From Anticarsia gemmatalis (taxonomy: Eukaryota; Arthropoda; Insecta; Lepidoptera; Erebidae), in NCBI RefSeq assembly GCF_050436995.1, contig NC_134747.1, forward strand, positions 8,501,501 to 8,565,500: a stretch of 64,000 nt of DNA. The letters are read 5' to 3'. The notes under the pieces are model-generated. The model was given only the letters and a program-made list of their open reading frames with translations, made no database searches and was not told where the DNA came from. Within the stretch, counting starts at the first letter, position 1; the number at the start of each line of letters is the position of its first letter. This document shows, in pieces, positions 49,501 to 61,221 of the stretch. A program made the position numbers and the translations under genes.

Positions 49501-50143
49501 GGCGCGGACCCTGCGACCCGTCGCGCGACACTCCGCGCGCTCAAGACTCGCCGCGACTCCGTGGTGGCCGAGCGCCGCCGCTCGCAGATGCAAGCTCGAG
49601 ACTCGCTGTACAACACACCTGATCATATCACGGTAATACATTATAAAATATGTTCTCTTCTAAATTGTGCAAGATAGGACATGGAAATGGAGTCCAGACA
49701 GCTGACGGCTGGAAGAGATTAGTGGAGTAAAAAAACTTATTGTGCTGATCCAAGTTCACGTGATAAGAGAATGGTGAACTTGTGTAGGGTTTTGAATACC
49801 TTTAAAGATGATGAAATTTACAAACTTTACAGTAATTTATAGAAATTAATTAGCTATCTTTAGATAATAAAAGACTATATGTTGCAATTCTTACCTAATT
49901 TGGACACATTGTTGTCGAAAGCACCATCGGTTCTTTAATTTATTTCTGAATTTTATTGATACCTGACCTTAATTTTATGACATAAAACTTTTGCGCTTTT
50001 TTTAGTTAACGGACTTGGGCGGTCGCGCGTCCGCATCAGGCGCGTACCTCAACCGGGGTTACGAACCCGCACTGGACAGCGATGACGAATCACCCCTACC
50101 ACCGCGCCGTAGCACCGTGCGTTTCAGGGAACATACTGCGTGA
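34526..50143 (+). CDS. CHS2: chitin synthase, midgut type (CHS-B / CHS2)
   Basis: Twenty-three coding exons give 1516 residues: 34526-34626, 35257-35501, 35948-36114, 36406-36739, 38804-38997, 39280-39592, 39910-40130, 40393-40481, 40559-40710, 40813-41075, 41612-41822, 42062-42262, 42591-42817, 43423-43590, 43953-44258, 44553-44782, 45064-45166, 45462-45614, 46231-46407, 48135-48302, 48797-49028, 49475-49632, 50006-50143. It is a GT2 membrane enzyme using UDP-GlcNAc: N-terminal membrane helices, then CATMWHE (559-565), DGDID (728-732), EDRW (832-835) and QRRRW (869-873). These are followed by membrane helices, the insect WGTRE signature near 1052, a charged coiled-coil-prone helix near 1065-1080 and a basic tail. 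The N-terminus and tandem position before CHS-A mark it as the peritrophic-matrix synthase. No duplicated alternative exon was seen. Introns carry an LTR element, two MITEs and SINEs. Confidence 0.93.
37177..37325. mobile_element. 149-bp MITE, copy 1
   Basis: The ends CCCTCTTATTCATAAA and TAAATGAATAAGAGGG are inverted repeats flanked by TAA on both sides. The family has a second copy at 48332-48478 in another CHS-B intron, alike throughout its length. Confidence 0.75.
37609..37849. repeat. left long terminal repeat
   Basis: A 241-bp LTR with TG and CA ends, matched by 38399-38639. It contains TATATATA and a GC-rich hairpin-like CCCGACTGTTGTAGTCGGG. Confidence 0.88.
37921..38058. repeat. 30-bp tandem repeat inside the LTR element
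   Basis: About four and a half units of a 30-bp sequence (core CCCAGTGAGTCGGAACTG), the first and last diverged, are followed by three GTGCGGT-type 8-base units at 38061-38091. The repeat is in frame and would encode an ASPSESELYA repeat, but no coding evidence exists. Confidence 0.8.
38399..38639. repeat. right long terminal repeat
   Basis: Near-identical partner of 37609-37849; the two differ at a few sites only, which argues for recent insertion. Confidence 0.88.
43221..43325 (+). repeat. SINE/LINE 3' tail fragment
   Basis: It contains the lepidopteran repeat tail motif TGCTCAGCAGTGGGACATAG followed by an A-rich end. It is in the intron before the CHS-B exon at 43423. Related tails are at 48003-48120 and 59547-59721. 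Confidence 0.55.
45655..45856 (-). repeat. tRNA-derived SINE
   Basis: The minus strand shows an A box (GTAGCGCAGTGG, 45837-45850) and a B box (GAGTTCGATTCCC, 45784-45796). The family is that of 7205-7411. It is followed on the plus strand by a decayed Helitron (about 45975-46203). Confidence 0.7.
45975..46203 (-). mobile_element. decayed Helitron copy
   Basis: Diverged relative of the copies at 5851-6100 and 28300-28547, with GTCACACAAGAGAGAATATG at one end and AACAAACAAACTCTTCAGCC near the other. It ends just before the CHS-B exon at 46231. Confidence 0.7.
46442..46735 (-). repeat. tRNA-derived SINE, second family
   Basis: The minus strand has an A box (TAGCCGAGTGGT, 46713-46724) and a B box (GGTTCGAACCC, 46672-46682). 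The body ends in the GTGGGACAGTAATG tail shared with 59547-59721. Confidence 0.7.
47147..47520 (+). repeat. tRNA-derived SINE, third family
   Basis: A box TGGCGCATTCGGT at 47155-47167 and B box GGTTCGAATCC at 47195-47205, followed by a ~300-bp body. It lies in the 1.7 kb intron between CHS-B exons 46231-46407 and 48135-48302. Confidence 0.7.
48003..48120 (+). repeat. SINE 3' tail fragment
   Basis: It has the AACCCGCACTTGGC and CCCAGCAGTGAGACA words of the family at 59547-59721, and ends in a TTTTATTTTATTTTA run directly before the splice acceptor at 48133. The repeat may supply part of that pyrimidine-rich region. Confidence 0.6.
48332..48478. mobile_element. 149-bp MITE family, copy 2
   Basis: Relative of 37177-37325, with ends CTCTCTTATTCATAAA and TTTATGAATAAGAGGG, starting about 30 bases past a CHS-B splice donor. 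Confidence 0.72.
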
Positions 50144-50600
50144 ACCGTGATACAAGTTAGCATTTACTACTGCTCATTTAGATTTTTATACTGATTAGTA
50201 ACAGTATTTACAAACAATGGCTGCTGCCTTCGTGCATCTCAACAATGAGTTACTCTATAAAATAATAAGATATTTTCATATTGTTTGTATCAACTAAATA
50301 GGTACTAATGGATATTGTCTGAACACGGTAGGACTAGTCAAGTCTTTTGGCGTCAATTTTGCATTTATTAACTTTTATGGTAATTATAATAATATATTTC
50401 AAATCTATTTACTGATCGTGTTTTTTTGTGATAAAGGTTACCCTTTGTGTCCCGCTTTCCATTTCCTTTATAAAGCTTTTTCCATGTTTGTGATTGATCT
50501 GATTACTAACCATCTCATCGCACTGCTCTAGATAATTATGGCTGAATGTGATTTTGGGTAGAAATATTAGAATCAATTCATCCAGGATTTGTTTTCTGGA
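50144..50600. other. CHS-B 3' untranslated region and spacer
   Basis: AT-rich sequence following the CHS-B stop. No canonical AATAAA is obvious; an AATAATAAG word at about 50262 is a weak candidate. No gene is seen. Confidence 0.35.
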
Positions 50601-50609
50601 AAATCCCTC

Positions 50610-50863
50610 AAAAATTCTTGATATGAGTTGAGTGCGCGTGAGTAATTTCGGCTCGCGCCCTGTCGCGATGGCGCGCCGCAGCGAAGCTCCGTGCGGCAGT
50701 CAGCTGCGCGCGCCCGCCACGCTCGCACGCCGCACGCCGCGCCGCAACATGCGCTGCGCCCCTCCGCCGCGAGTGCACTCCACGCTTTACTTGCACATTG
50801 TGAAGTGATACTGTACACTAAGGATTGCCCGCCCGCCTGCCCCCGGGATACCTTCTCTCATCG
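50610..50863 (+). promoter_or_regulatory. candidate CHS-A promoter and noncoding first exon
   Basis: A CpG- and GC-rich island (about 50630-50950) stands out in AT-rich surroundings. At its end a consensus splice donor GTGAGT (50864) follows ATACCTTCTCTCATCG. A noncoding exon ending at 50863 and joining the acceptor at 61118-61119 would fit the split 5' leader known for insect chitin synthase 1 genes. The exact start is unknown and no TATA box is clear. Confidence 0.45.
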
Positions 50864-53800
50864 GTGAGTCCCGAACCTTCCGCTACTCCTGCCGCCTGAC
50901 CTTTCGCGGCTCCCGAGGCCGTCGCCGCTGTCCGTGATCAGCTGCGAAAGTATGCGAGGGTGACTGCGTGTACTTAGTCGATGATCCCCTAATAATTTAT
51001 TAATCGATTGAGAAAATCCGTAGAGTTCTGCGAAATTGGTCAAGAATTGCATCGTCTCGAACGCGAACGTGTGACTCTACGTTGGTTTCTCTTTCGAAAG
51101 TTTCGTAACCGCATTTATGTAAAGCGTATTCCACCTGTTTGGAGAATAAGTCTAAAATCTTATGAATCATAATGTGATATTTATTCAAATATTTGGACGT
51201 ATGGACCTCGCAGATTCTGTACGGCGTCGTAAACAAAAGTGAATGTAGGCGGAGCGTGCCGTATGGGATAGAGAATGGGAAACAGATACAACGTCACTTC
51301 CTTCACTAGCCGCGTTAAACGACCTCTAAATGCCGACTGTAATCAAATTCGACGCATTTTAATGTATAATAATTATATAATTACGAATATTTATAGTATT
51401 AAGTAACCCTTACATAAGGTTCAGTTACAGCGTCCATAACTCATTCACGTAACAATGGAGTATCGAACTGACATGAAATTGACCAACATTTACTGACTTA
51501 TAAGAATCTTGTTGGACAACTATCTAATAGTTTTGTCAATTAGTGCACTTGTAAATGTGTCTTATTAGAGTTTGAACTCTTTCTAAAACATGAACCAGGC
51601 TATCGTGACATGGTGTATGAATCATTGGCTGATATAAAGCAGCTAAACATTTTACATGAAAAGAGTAGCACTGACAACTCCGATGTCGTAAATAATCGCA
51701 AAGAAAGCGCGCGAAGAATTTATTTATTTTTTATTTATTTATAACAAGGTACAGTTACAGAATACAGACTAGGTAGAATAATCTTCCAAGATTATGATAA
51801 TTATGATAATATGTGAATATCAAAGTAGTGAACAAAGCCACGAGCGGCTGCTACCTCAATGAAAAATCTTATGATAAGCAGTAGGTATATTTGAGCGCGG
51901 CTCGCACTTGGCTCACATCCGGCGACGGAGGGTCGTTCTCACTGGAACAAGAACAATTTGATGGTTTCCGCAATACTGGCGTTAGCTAAGTGCAATTAAC
52001 TAATTAATAATAATCTTTGCGTTGCGCAGTCGGGCCGCGTGCAACAAAGCGCAATTAAGGTACATTCAAGGAATTTTCGTTTTTGCATGCTTGTAAATGT
52101 TCACAGTCATTTACATACGATTGAACTAGCGAGAAATTGGTCGGTGATGAAATTTTAATCGATTGAAAATAGTTTATTGCGGGTGGGAAAGTTTAGCATA
52201 GATAGACTGAATATTTTATTAATTAGTTATTCCAGGTTTTTACTAATGTTATTGTTCAATTTGATGCTTTTATCGATTTCGTTTCATGTCTCGACAGTAA
52301 TGGTTTTAAAGGCACAAATTCCTTTCTATAACGAATTGATACAAATACGCACTCGTTATTAAGATCTAGCCAGCTTACCTTGGATTGAATACAGGCATTA
52401 CATTATAAACGAAGCATTTCTCTTCTCAAGTCAACATTGAAAGTTAAATAACAAGATAAATGACGTCGTCAAAGCTTAACAGATCGTGATACAAAAAGCG
52501 TGAGTGACGCAAACGTTCACGTTTCACCATACATTGCCGTGTTTGTATGACACATGTTGCTGTACTTGCATTGTAACGAGCCAATGGAATATAAAATGTA
52601 ATAACGTAGCTACTTTCGTGCACGATCCTTGAGCCGACTTCCGTGATGTAATTTCGTATTATATTTTACATCCGACGTATTTCCTGATTTCTAATGCCAT
52701 ATTTGATTTGTAACGTTCTATTTATTGTTTGTTCCAAAGTTTGAATTAGGTATGTACTGGGAACAGGGTGTTGTAAAAACAAAAGTACTAAACGGACGCA
52801 TCCTGTGAATAATTAATGTAATATAGAAATAATTACTAATTCATTTTTATAATCCTTATGTTGGTCATGTTATTAAGGCTCAGTTTCTGACGTTTTGTTT
52901 TCAGAACAATTTATATTTTTACAGTTTACTGCATAACCAAGTGCACTCCATGGTTTAACTCCACCTCCAAAGAACTGTTCTCGGAAAATTGACTCACGAA
53001 ATAAAACTGAGTTTTATATACATATTTCTACAGATATACAATAGTAGGTTATTCGTGTAATCTCATGTGACTAATATATGTGGTTCACGAAACGCAAAAA
53101 ATTGCACGCTTAATTCTCTTCGAGGTTATACAGCGTGTTCTACTTTGTATCATTATAGTGTATGAAACTTGAAGGTCACTCGTACTTTCATTATCAGTTA
53201 GATATAATTGTCAAACGCAAGTGTGGACTGGACCTTGACTGACGCCGGAAGAAAGTGGGGTGCGATTAGCATGTCGCTTACGTTCCCGAACGGTTTATTT
53301 ATACCTATGTATGTACGCATGTAACGGTAGATGACTACGTGAAAAGACTACGTTTGAGTATACCTACTGTTTTAGTACGGAATGTTTGAGTATGGGTATT
53401 TTTTGTAGCATTTATTAAGGTGTAGAGTCAATGCATGTTAAGGATGAAAGGTATAACAATTTTTTAAGATAGTAATTTTCATTTCAGTTACTTTTCTTTT
53501 TGAATTTAACTTTTTTATTTCACGACAGACAGAGCCGCGGGAAATTAATATAGTACTAATAATGACGTCATACAGTATCTATTTACCTTTAACATTATTA
53601 TTAAGATCATAGCAATGTACCTGATATATGAGTATTAATGTAAGTATGCGGAGATTGTAAGGTGCCCTGCATGCTCTACAAAAGACATCAACGCGCACGC
53701 CCTCCGCGCTCCAATGACTGTGCTACATAAAATCGATGAATTATACGTTTTGTATTTGTCATTATATTTTATTTTTGTATATTTTTTTGTATGTATTTCA

Positions 53801-54297
53801 TTCTAAAGACATTGTTTGTGTAGTGTAGTGTTATTTGACTGTTATAATAGTTTATACATCAAAATATTGATAAGACAGTAATATATAATTAACCAACATT
53901 TTCATAGGGATCAAGATTAAGGTAAATATTTGAGATTCAAAAATACATTAAACAAAACTATTGTTAGAATGATTACACTAAATAATATTTCTGCAAACTG
54001 AATTAGTAAATTCGGCAGTAGGAACTAAAAAACAACATCCAAATTTTCTTTATTTATGTAGGTTACGAGGAACCGTCTATATCCTAGGCTTTGTATACCT
54101 ACAACAAACTGGGCACTTTAACCTTTAGCTGACTGCTTCACCGGACTGTCCTTATTAATTATGCGTTGACATTTAACACAATGACTGTATGTTTTATTTC
54201 TCGCAATAAATACCTGATTTCATATGTGCAGGGCCCTCCTATCTCCTCCTCCTATCCTCCTATCTTTCCATGAAGTGCATTTACTGTCTATGTATAA

Positions 54298-54479
54298 CAG
54301 GGGTTCCCAACCTTTTTTTAGCCCGCTTACTTTTATATTATTTTTGTCAACAGGGACCACCATGTAAGTATATTAAAAATGAAAATTTTGAAAATTTTAA
54401 ATTTTTACATCATTCATGGACCACTTTTAGACTTCCACGGACCACCAGTGTTCCGCGGACCACTGGTTGGGAACCACTG
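54298..54479. mobile_element. hAT-type MITE
   Basis: The terminal inverted repeats CAGGGGTTCCCAACC and GGTTGGGAACCACTG (two mismatches) are flanked by the exact 8-bp duplication ATGTATAA (54290-54297 and 54480-54487). It is 182 bp with no gene. The ends resemble Charlie-type hAT elements. Confidence 0.88.
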
Positions 54480-57400
54480 ATGTATAAGAAGCATTTGTAC
54501 CAGAAGTAATCAGAACTAAGATTCACTTAGGACTTCGTCTGGATAGAGAGTGTTTTTTTTTTTGGTTTATTATTCATAGACTGTTTATGAAATATTTATA
54601 CATGTATACCTACAGATTTCTAAAATAAGCAGTGTTATATAAACCTTTAGGATGAACAAAAAATAAGCGTAATTGTTTCAAACATGTTCATTCATGAGCA
54701 AATAGAAACTCAATTAACGAAATATTTCTTTTCAATCATTGAATTGCTATTTACGTAATATATTAGAGTATTGAACATTCACGTACGTTGCTGCACGAAG
54801 CACCAACGAAAGACATTTTCTAATTCTCTTTCAACGATAAGAACCATGAATTAAGAAAACAAAGAGATCTCACAAATATTTGCATGTGGTTAACCTCCAT
54901 CGACAGCAGTACAGTCGTGGGTACAGATATGTATAGTACTGATACAGTTTAAAAGAAAATTTCGAAATAAATGTTATTTAAAACTTAATTGTAATTACAC
55001 AGTAACTTGTGCATTACAAACTTACTTAACTTTATGTCGCTAGTTTAATGTGTTATTCATAAATACTCGTATTATTTGAATTGGGTATTTCACTACCGAC
55101 AAATCAGCTATTCTTTATGAAATTTTAAAAACACGTGTTAGAATAGAAATACGGTGAAGTGACGTCACAGTTTTGCATTTTCGTTGGTATAAAATGAGTG
55201 TCTAATAAAATGTTTCAGTCTGTAATAATTACAATTTCAACATTATTTACGAAAATATTTACATAGCCTGAGCATTTTACATGAACCCTTTACTAGTACA
55301 AGTTTAATAATTTTACTGTGACCCAGTCAACTATTTAATTGCGACAAATATTGAAGTGATGTGTTCGTGTCTGTACAACACATGTCGAGTGAAACATTCT
55401 CAAAAAGTCATGTTGCGAGTGTAGTGAGTGTACTACTACATAATAACAATTGCGCTAATAAGGTACTTTCTCTTTTTTGTGAACAATTTCTCGCATCTAT
55501 ACGTCTATAGTGTTTATCAATACATAACACTGTGAGGCGATGTGATCCAATCTTATTATACGAGCACATAATACTAGTTGTTGCACGCAGTTTCGTGCGT
55601 CGGGAAATAGTTTTTGTACGTCTACCGCTTATTGAAAATTGAATAACTGTCTACAATGTAAAGTGGAATGAACATCTTCGATAATTTATTTAGATAGATA
55701 GAGCTTTAAAAGTCGCTTAACAACTTCATTTTTTTTTTTTATTACAAAACAAAATTATTATTATTATGAGTATAATATAATAAATTTAAAACAAAATTGT
55801 TATGAATACCTGTTAATAGTTTGAATAAAAAAATTAAATCAACGTCATATATTATTCGATGGATTAATATGCATACTTCAGAATTGAGAGTTTCAGAAGA
55901 TTACGTATGTATGTTCAGCCACTTTTGGAACTCACTGTACAGAGCAAGTAAACCAGATCACACCAATGCTTATTGTGAAACTTAAACCAAAAATCTTAAA
56001 TTTCTTAATGGTGGCCATATTTACACATTATATTTCCCATGTACGGACAAATCTCGCGTTATTACATTTATAGACATCGCGTATCCGTCTGGGATTGCAA
56101 TATGCGACTAACTAGTAACTAGGACAGATAAGTTTGAACACAGTCTATAATGTAACGAGTTAGTCGACTTATTTTTAATTTCGTAACATTGACTTGTGAA
56201 ATAATGCACACGCATGTCCGTCGGTTGCGCAGATCAAGTGCTTGTTAACCCAAAACTTCGTAAATTTTTGAAAGCGTAGCCTGCTGTAAGTGATTTAGAA
56301 TATTTTTGTTATGAACATGCGAGTTGAAATCATGTGAGGTTATTTTTTATATTCTTTAAAATTTTTTTGACTCTAATGGGATTTTTGGGAAAAGTTTTAA
56401 ACCTCTTGATATGCTGTTTAGGCTGTGACTAATATCTAGTTTATATATCTGAGCCGCAGCCAATTAATTCTAGGAATACGTTTCGATACTTTTCGTTGAA
56501 ATGTGACAAGTCATTGTGTATCTATGTAGTATGTATATTCGATCAGACTGAGGCGAGTCGAGTCAGTCGAGGTCGCCGCCGCCCAGCGCCCCACTCACTC
56601 ATGTTCTCCGTCCAGGCTCCACGCTCCACCGACTATTCACTTACCTACATTATGTGCCTTACGTGTTCTTGTCTTGTTTATTTACTCAATATGCTATTCG
56701 ATAAATGCTAATTTGTCTCACCTTAATTATACTCCAAACTAAAATTGTTTTAAACGTAGTTCCTGTTGATTCAAATTTCGATGACCTCATAAAATTGATT
56801 CGTTAAAGATTAAAACGCGGCTTTTAGATTTATATCTATTGTGTTTTACCTAGTATTCAATTTTCTGCGGTACCTATGAATATTATAGGCTTGTCAGTTT
56901 AATTTACGTATGTAGAATCAATTTTAAGAACTTTAACTCTTTGCTTAAAATCTCTACATTTTGCCAAGCGGTCAATTAATTGAAGAAACATTTAATGAGG
57001 TCGTCTAAGATGCATAAGATTACCCACACCTTGCATTGGGCTTGTGAATTAGGCTCGCATTAGGTAAAGCATTCCTGATCGTTAACTCATCATCTTGTGC
57101 AAGCCATGTACTCGACAACGACACTATGTAAAGCTACGAATATAAGGCAGTGTTGCGCAGCGCAGCCCGAGGACGGCGGGGAGGTGGGGTGCGCCGCGCG
57201 GGGGAGGGGCGGTTGCCAGCTGGCGGCCTCTAGCAGTGAAAGTAAACCTGTGCAGGCCCTCGCCACTATCCGACTATACTCGGTGCTTATAATACGATTT
57301 AAATTATGATTTACTATTGCATTACAAGCGGTCTGATGTCATTACAATGTACATTGTATTCTAACAATCATTCCATTGATTGTTTTTTGTGGTGGTCCCT

Positions 57401-59546
57401 TATGAGGAATAATTATGTTGTTTTTAGGTGCAATATAACGATTAGCTTCATTCAGCTTAAGTAATGAATTTTCGCACGAGTTTAAAAATGAGGAAATTTG
57501 TTTATTTGTGGAAACTGTTAATGTAATTACATGAAAATACTTTAAAAGTAAGTTAAGTAAGTAATAAACAGAGAAAATTTCGAAGAGAAACGGATAAATA
57601 GTCAATTTAACCTTACATTCAGTTATCTTGTAAATGTGCATGAAATCTGGTTATTAACCTAATTCTAACACAAGTAAATACTCCACGGTCCGTACATAAT
57701 ATTTGATCGTTTCCGGTAATAAAACATTACGTCAGCCGAATAATCGAATATTTAATTAACTAAAGCGTAAAATGGTAAATATTTATTGAATTTGTATTTG
57801 TAAATGGCGAGAGTTCTTTGATGTATTCCCGTGTATTAAATAGATCAGGAACACATTGTCTGCACTAAATAATATAAAGAGAAACAATTTTTAAACAGCG
57901 TGAACTTTAAATTAGATGCGGTCGCATGGACATTAAGTTACCAGTGGATTTAGAGCATTTAATATTGTTTGGATAATCCAAGTCTCAAAAATATTGCGGT
58001 TGTAACTGTTTGACCAATTCAAGGTTACAGAGAACTTTTGTCTCCATTATGAATGACATGAATTATTTAATAATTTGATTTTATGCTTGATTGTCTCTTA
58101 GGAAGAGACAATGGATTTTATAATATGAAAACGCGAGGATCTGGAACGTAAATGTGAATAATGTATATGGTAGGCTGCTCTATATTGTACTGGTATCTAG
58201 ACGATAATAATAGCGAGGGTGAGGCACATAAGCCAGCTGTGGCAGCGGAAGTCGCTGACCTTCAGCGGCGTCGGCGCGGGCGCACTCCTGCCCACTAGCA
58301 CTGATCTGATACGATGGACATGGCCTGCACAATGCTACAGCCAGACCAACAATGTTTATGGCTTCTTTGTGCATGTACCTTGAAACTGTTACATACGCGA
58401 ATATGTGCCAGGTTATGTCTATTGTTTTATATTATATAACGTTTCGACGTTACGATTTCATTGCAAATTTTGATATATGGAATTATTATAGCCTACTTGC
58501 ACAAAGCAAATGTTCTTGAGAAATTTTAGCAAAAACATTAAGTCAGAAACCCGTTACAAGACACAATACCAATTTGATAATAATAATAATGTTTTAGTTA
58601 CTTGACAAACTCTTGTTATTAAGAATTTCCCCACTAACTTGAGCATATTGATAACAAAGACGTAACGCGATGTCTCTAGAATACTTCTTTATAAAAAACT
58701 GTCTTAAAGCTTAGCAGATTGTGCTTGTAAGAATCAGGAAAGGAGACAAATACTTTTACAAGATCCACAACACGAAAGCCTTTATAAACGGAGCCTTAAT
58801 CGCATCAGATATTACATTCCAATAGCTATCTCCGAGATACAAATGTCTTTCTCGAGATTGTGTATGCAAGTATTATGTATTGTACTTAGGTGCATATCAA
58901 TGAGCGATAAATCACTCGCAAAGGTCCATAACTCTGCGAGGGATGAATGACCGGCAAGGTCGAGGGCTTTCGCGTGGAATGCGCGACTTTTGTGGTCGGC
59001 ACTGGACTCACTGTGATTCATGCATACGATACTTACTTGCGAATAGCTGAGCGAGTGTATCAGCCGGATTAACAATTTTAATGTCTACTGATTGGACTCA
59101 AGGTCCACCCAACCACATTTAAATTTAATATTGCTATATGCAGCTATTTTGTAAAATGTCTGCGCTTAATCATTAATGTTGTCTAACAGTGTTTATAAAG
59201 ACAAGTGAAAAGCTACAGCCTCGATCGTTATCAACGCGCTATGTTTATTGTTTTACAAGGATTTCCTACATTTTACTGAATACCTATGGAGTAAATAGAA
59301 TGGTTAAATGGTTAACCTTTAACTTGAAAGGTCAGACGTGCGCTCACTCGAGAAGCACAATAAATTAGTATCATATTATAGATCGTTTCAAAGGTTACAT
59401 TTTGCAAAGTCTGACTTTTGTTCCGAGAGGAATTGATGGCTCACGGCAGGTAGCTACGAAATATACCTTTTTTATAGAAATAAATTGAAATTAGTCCGAC
59501 CTTAAAAGTAAATCATAAATAGATTAAGTTAACATTGGTTAAAACA

Positions 59547-59721
59547 TCGTGAGGAAACCTTGCATGCCTAAAATTTGTTTAATACATTTATTGAGGGCAT
59601 GCAAAGTCCCCAACCCGCACTTGGCCAGCGTGGTGGACTTAAGGCCTAACCCCTCCCTCATTACGGGAGGAGATCCTTGCCCAGCAGTGGGACAGTAATG
59701 GGTTAAATTTATTTATTTATT
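59547..59721 (+). repeat. SINE/LINE 3' tail
   Basis: It holds AACCCGCACTTGGCC, a hairpin CCTCCCTCATTACGGGAGG and CCCAGCAGTGGGACAG, and ends in ATTTATTTATTTATTT. The same tail family is at 46442 (inverted), 48003 and 43221. Confidence 0.65.
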
Positions 59722-61129
59722 TAACATTGGTTCGCTTTATAAGCATCTTTTCCGTTAAGTTACTTTCAATAGAGGTCGTGATTATATAAGGGCTTGCAAC
59801 GATCTTTTGATATTCGTTTTATTCGACCTTTACAGACCTCATAATACAATGTTAAAGAATATGAATTTCCAACTTCTCAAGGCTCCACTAATATTCTTCC
59901 GCGACTTCGGCTAACAATCCTTATATTGTTTTTACATTTTTTTCATGTGAATACATAACCCATACTTAGATAATAAAGCTAATATAACTCGGTCTGTCTG
60001 TTACCCTGTCACAAATCAATCGACTTAATATATGAAATGGCGACAGACATGCATCTCGGGAAGCATGGACTAGAAACGGATTGGCCGTGCGAGCAAAGCC
60101 GCTGCCAAAGGCAAATATTCTGTAATATTTAAAGCTTATTTAGATGAGTACTTAGATTCCGAAATCGAAACTTTCATATACATCATAGATTTTACCGTAT
60201 TTGGGCATTGTATCGCGTGTCAACATTGCAACACATTCATACGTGCAGTGTTTTCAATTTGATTCTGATTTTATATGTGTCAATCAATATACTGGACAGA
60301 AATTAGAGGTTTCTTGAGGTTATACGTTTTTCACACGCATATTAAACCTTGACGTACAAACTCGGCGGGTAATTCACGAGTTGGAGTCCCCACGAGTCGG
60401 TAAAAGCGTGACACAGGCCTCAAAAATGGAAAGTCGTGATGTCGACAATTTCTCTACTGTTAACTGTTCTGATAACTACACAGAGATACTACACATTAAA
60501 CTCACTAATTAGAAAATTTGGGTCAAATTACAAATGCCATTAGTTTGATATTGAGTTTGTAAGTACTTTTTTTTTAAATATTATGATGCAATTACTTTGT
60601 AATAGACAACGCTATAACGATAGACTTTTTGGGTATTGTAAAACAAAGAACACTATAAAAACTACCATGAAAGTCAAAGCGTAGTGGCCTTCCTAGATCA
60701 CTAATTCACCCATTGAGAGAGACAATCCGAATAGAAATCCGATATCAATTGAGGCCACCTTCAGTAACCTAGTTGACTAAGAAAACTCAATTGAAAACTA
60801 CATACAACTTATTTGAGCTCGTAATAACACTAACTACTCCAGGACATATAGCAACAAGCCGTATGTCATAATGTATTTTTCCGTCCCCAATATTTTGTTT
60901 TAAAATAAGCTCTAATATTGTGCTAGACACAAAAAGAAACTCGTATTTCGTGATATGCAGCCATACTAAGTTGGTAATAAACTTCTAAAAACCTGTTTAG
61001 TAAATTAAGAAAATACACTTACTATGTCGTTTTAGTACGAATATATTTTGGACCAAGAATTAAATATTGTCTTGGTATTTTACCAATGGTATTAACTCAA
61101 GTATTTATTTTGTTAACAGAATTTAAAAC

Positions 61130-61221
61130 ATGGCGACTTCAGGAGGGAAACGGCGCGAGGAGGCTAGTGATAACTCCGATGACGAGCTTACACCGCTCGC
61201 TAACGACATCTATGGCGGAAG
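61130..61221 (+). CDS. CHS1: chitin synthase, epidermal type (CHS-A / CHS1), first coding exon
   Basis: A splice acceptor (TTGTTAACAG, ending 61119) is followed by the start codon at 61130 and 30 codons beginning MATSGGKRREEASDNSDDEL, then a GTAAGC donor at 61222 with the codon open after two bases. This N-terminus is characteristic of lepidopteran chitin synthase A, which makes chitin for cuticle and trachea in epidermal cells. The sequence resembles the start of the upstream CHS-B (acidic SDSD/DDEL stretches), which supports tandem duplication. The next exon is not found in the remaining 2.8 kb, so the gene continues beyond the window. Confidence 0.85.

Larger units (their letters stand above)
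50951..61119. other. presumed first intron of CHS-A
   Basis: Some 10 kb without a recognised gene. It is AT-rich with three short GC-rich islands: 56550-56640, 57150-57245 and 58190-58310. These could be alternative first exons or enhancers. It also contains a hAT MITE (54298-54479) and a SINE tail (59547-59721). Open frames over the islands have no recognisable product. Confidence 0.4.
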
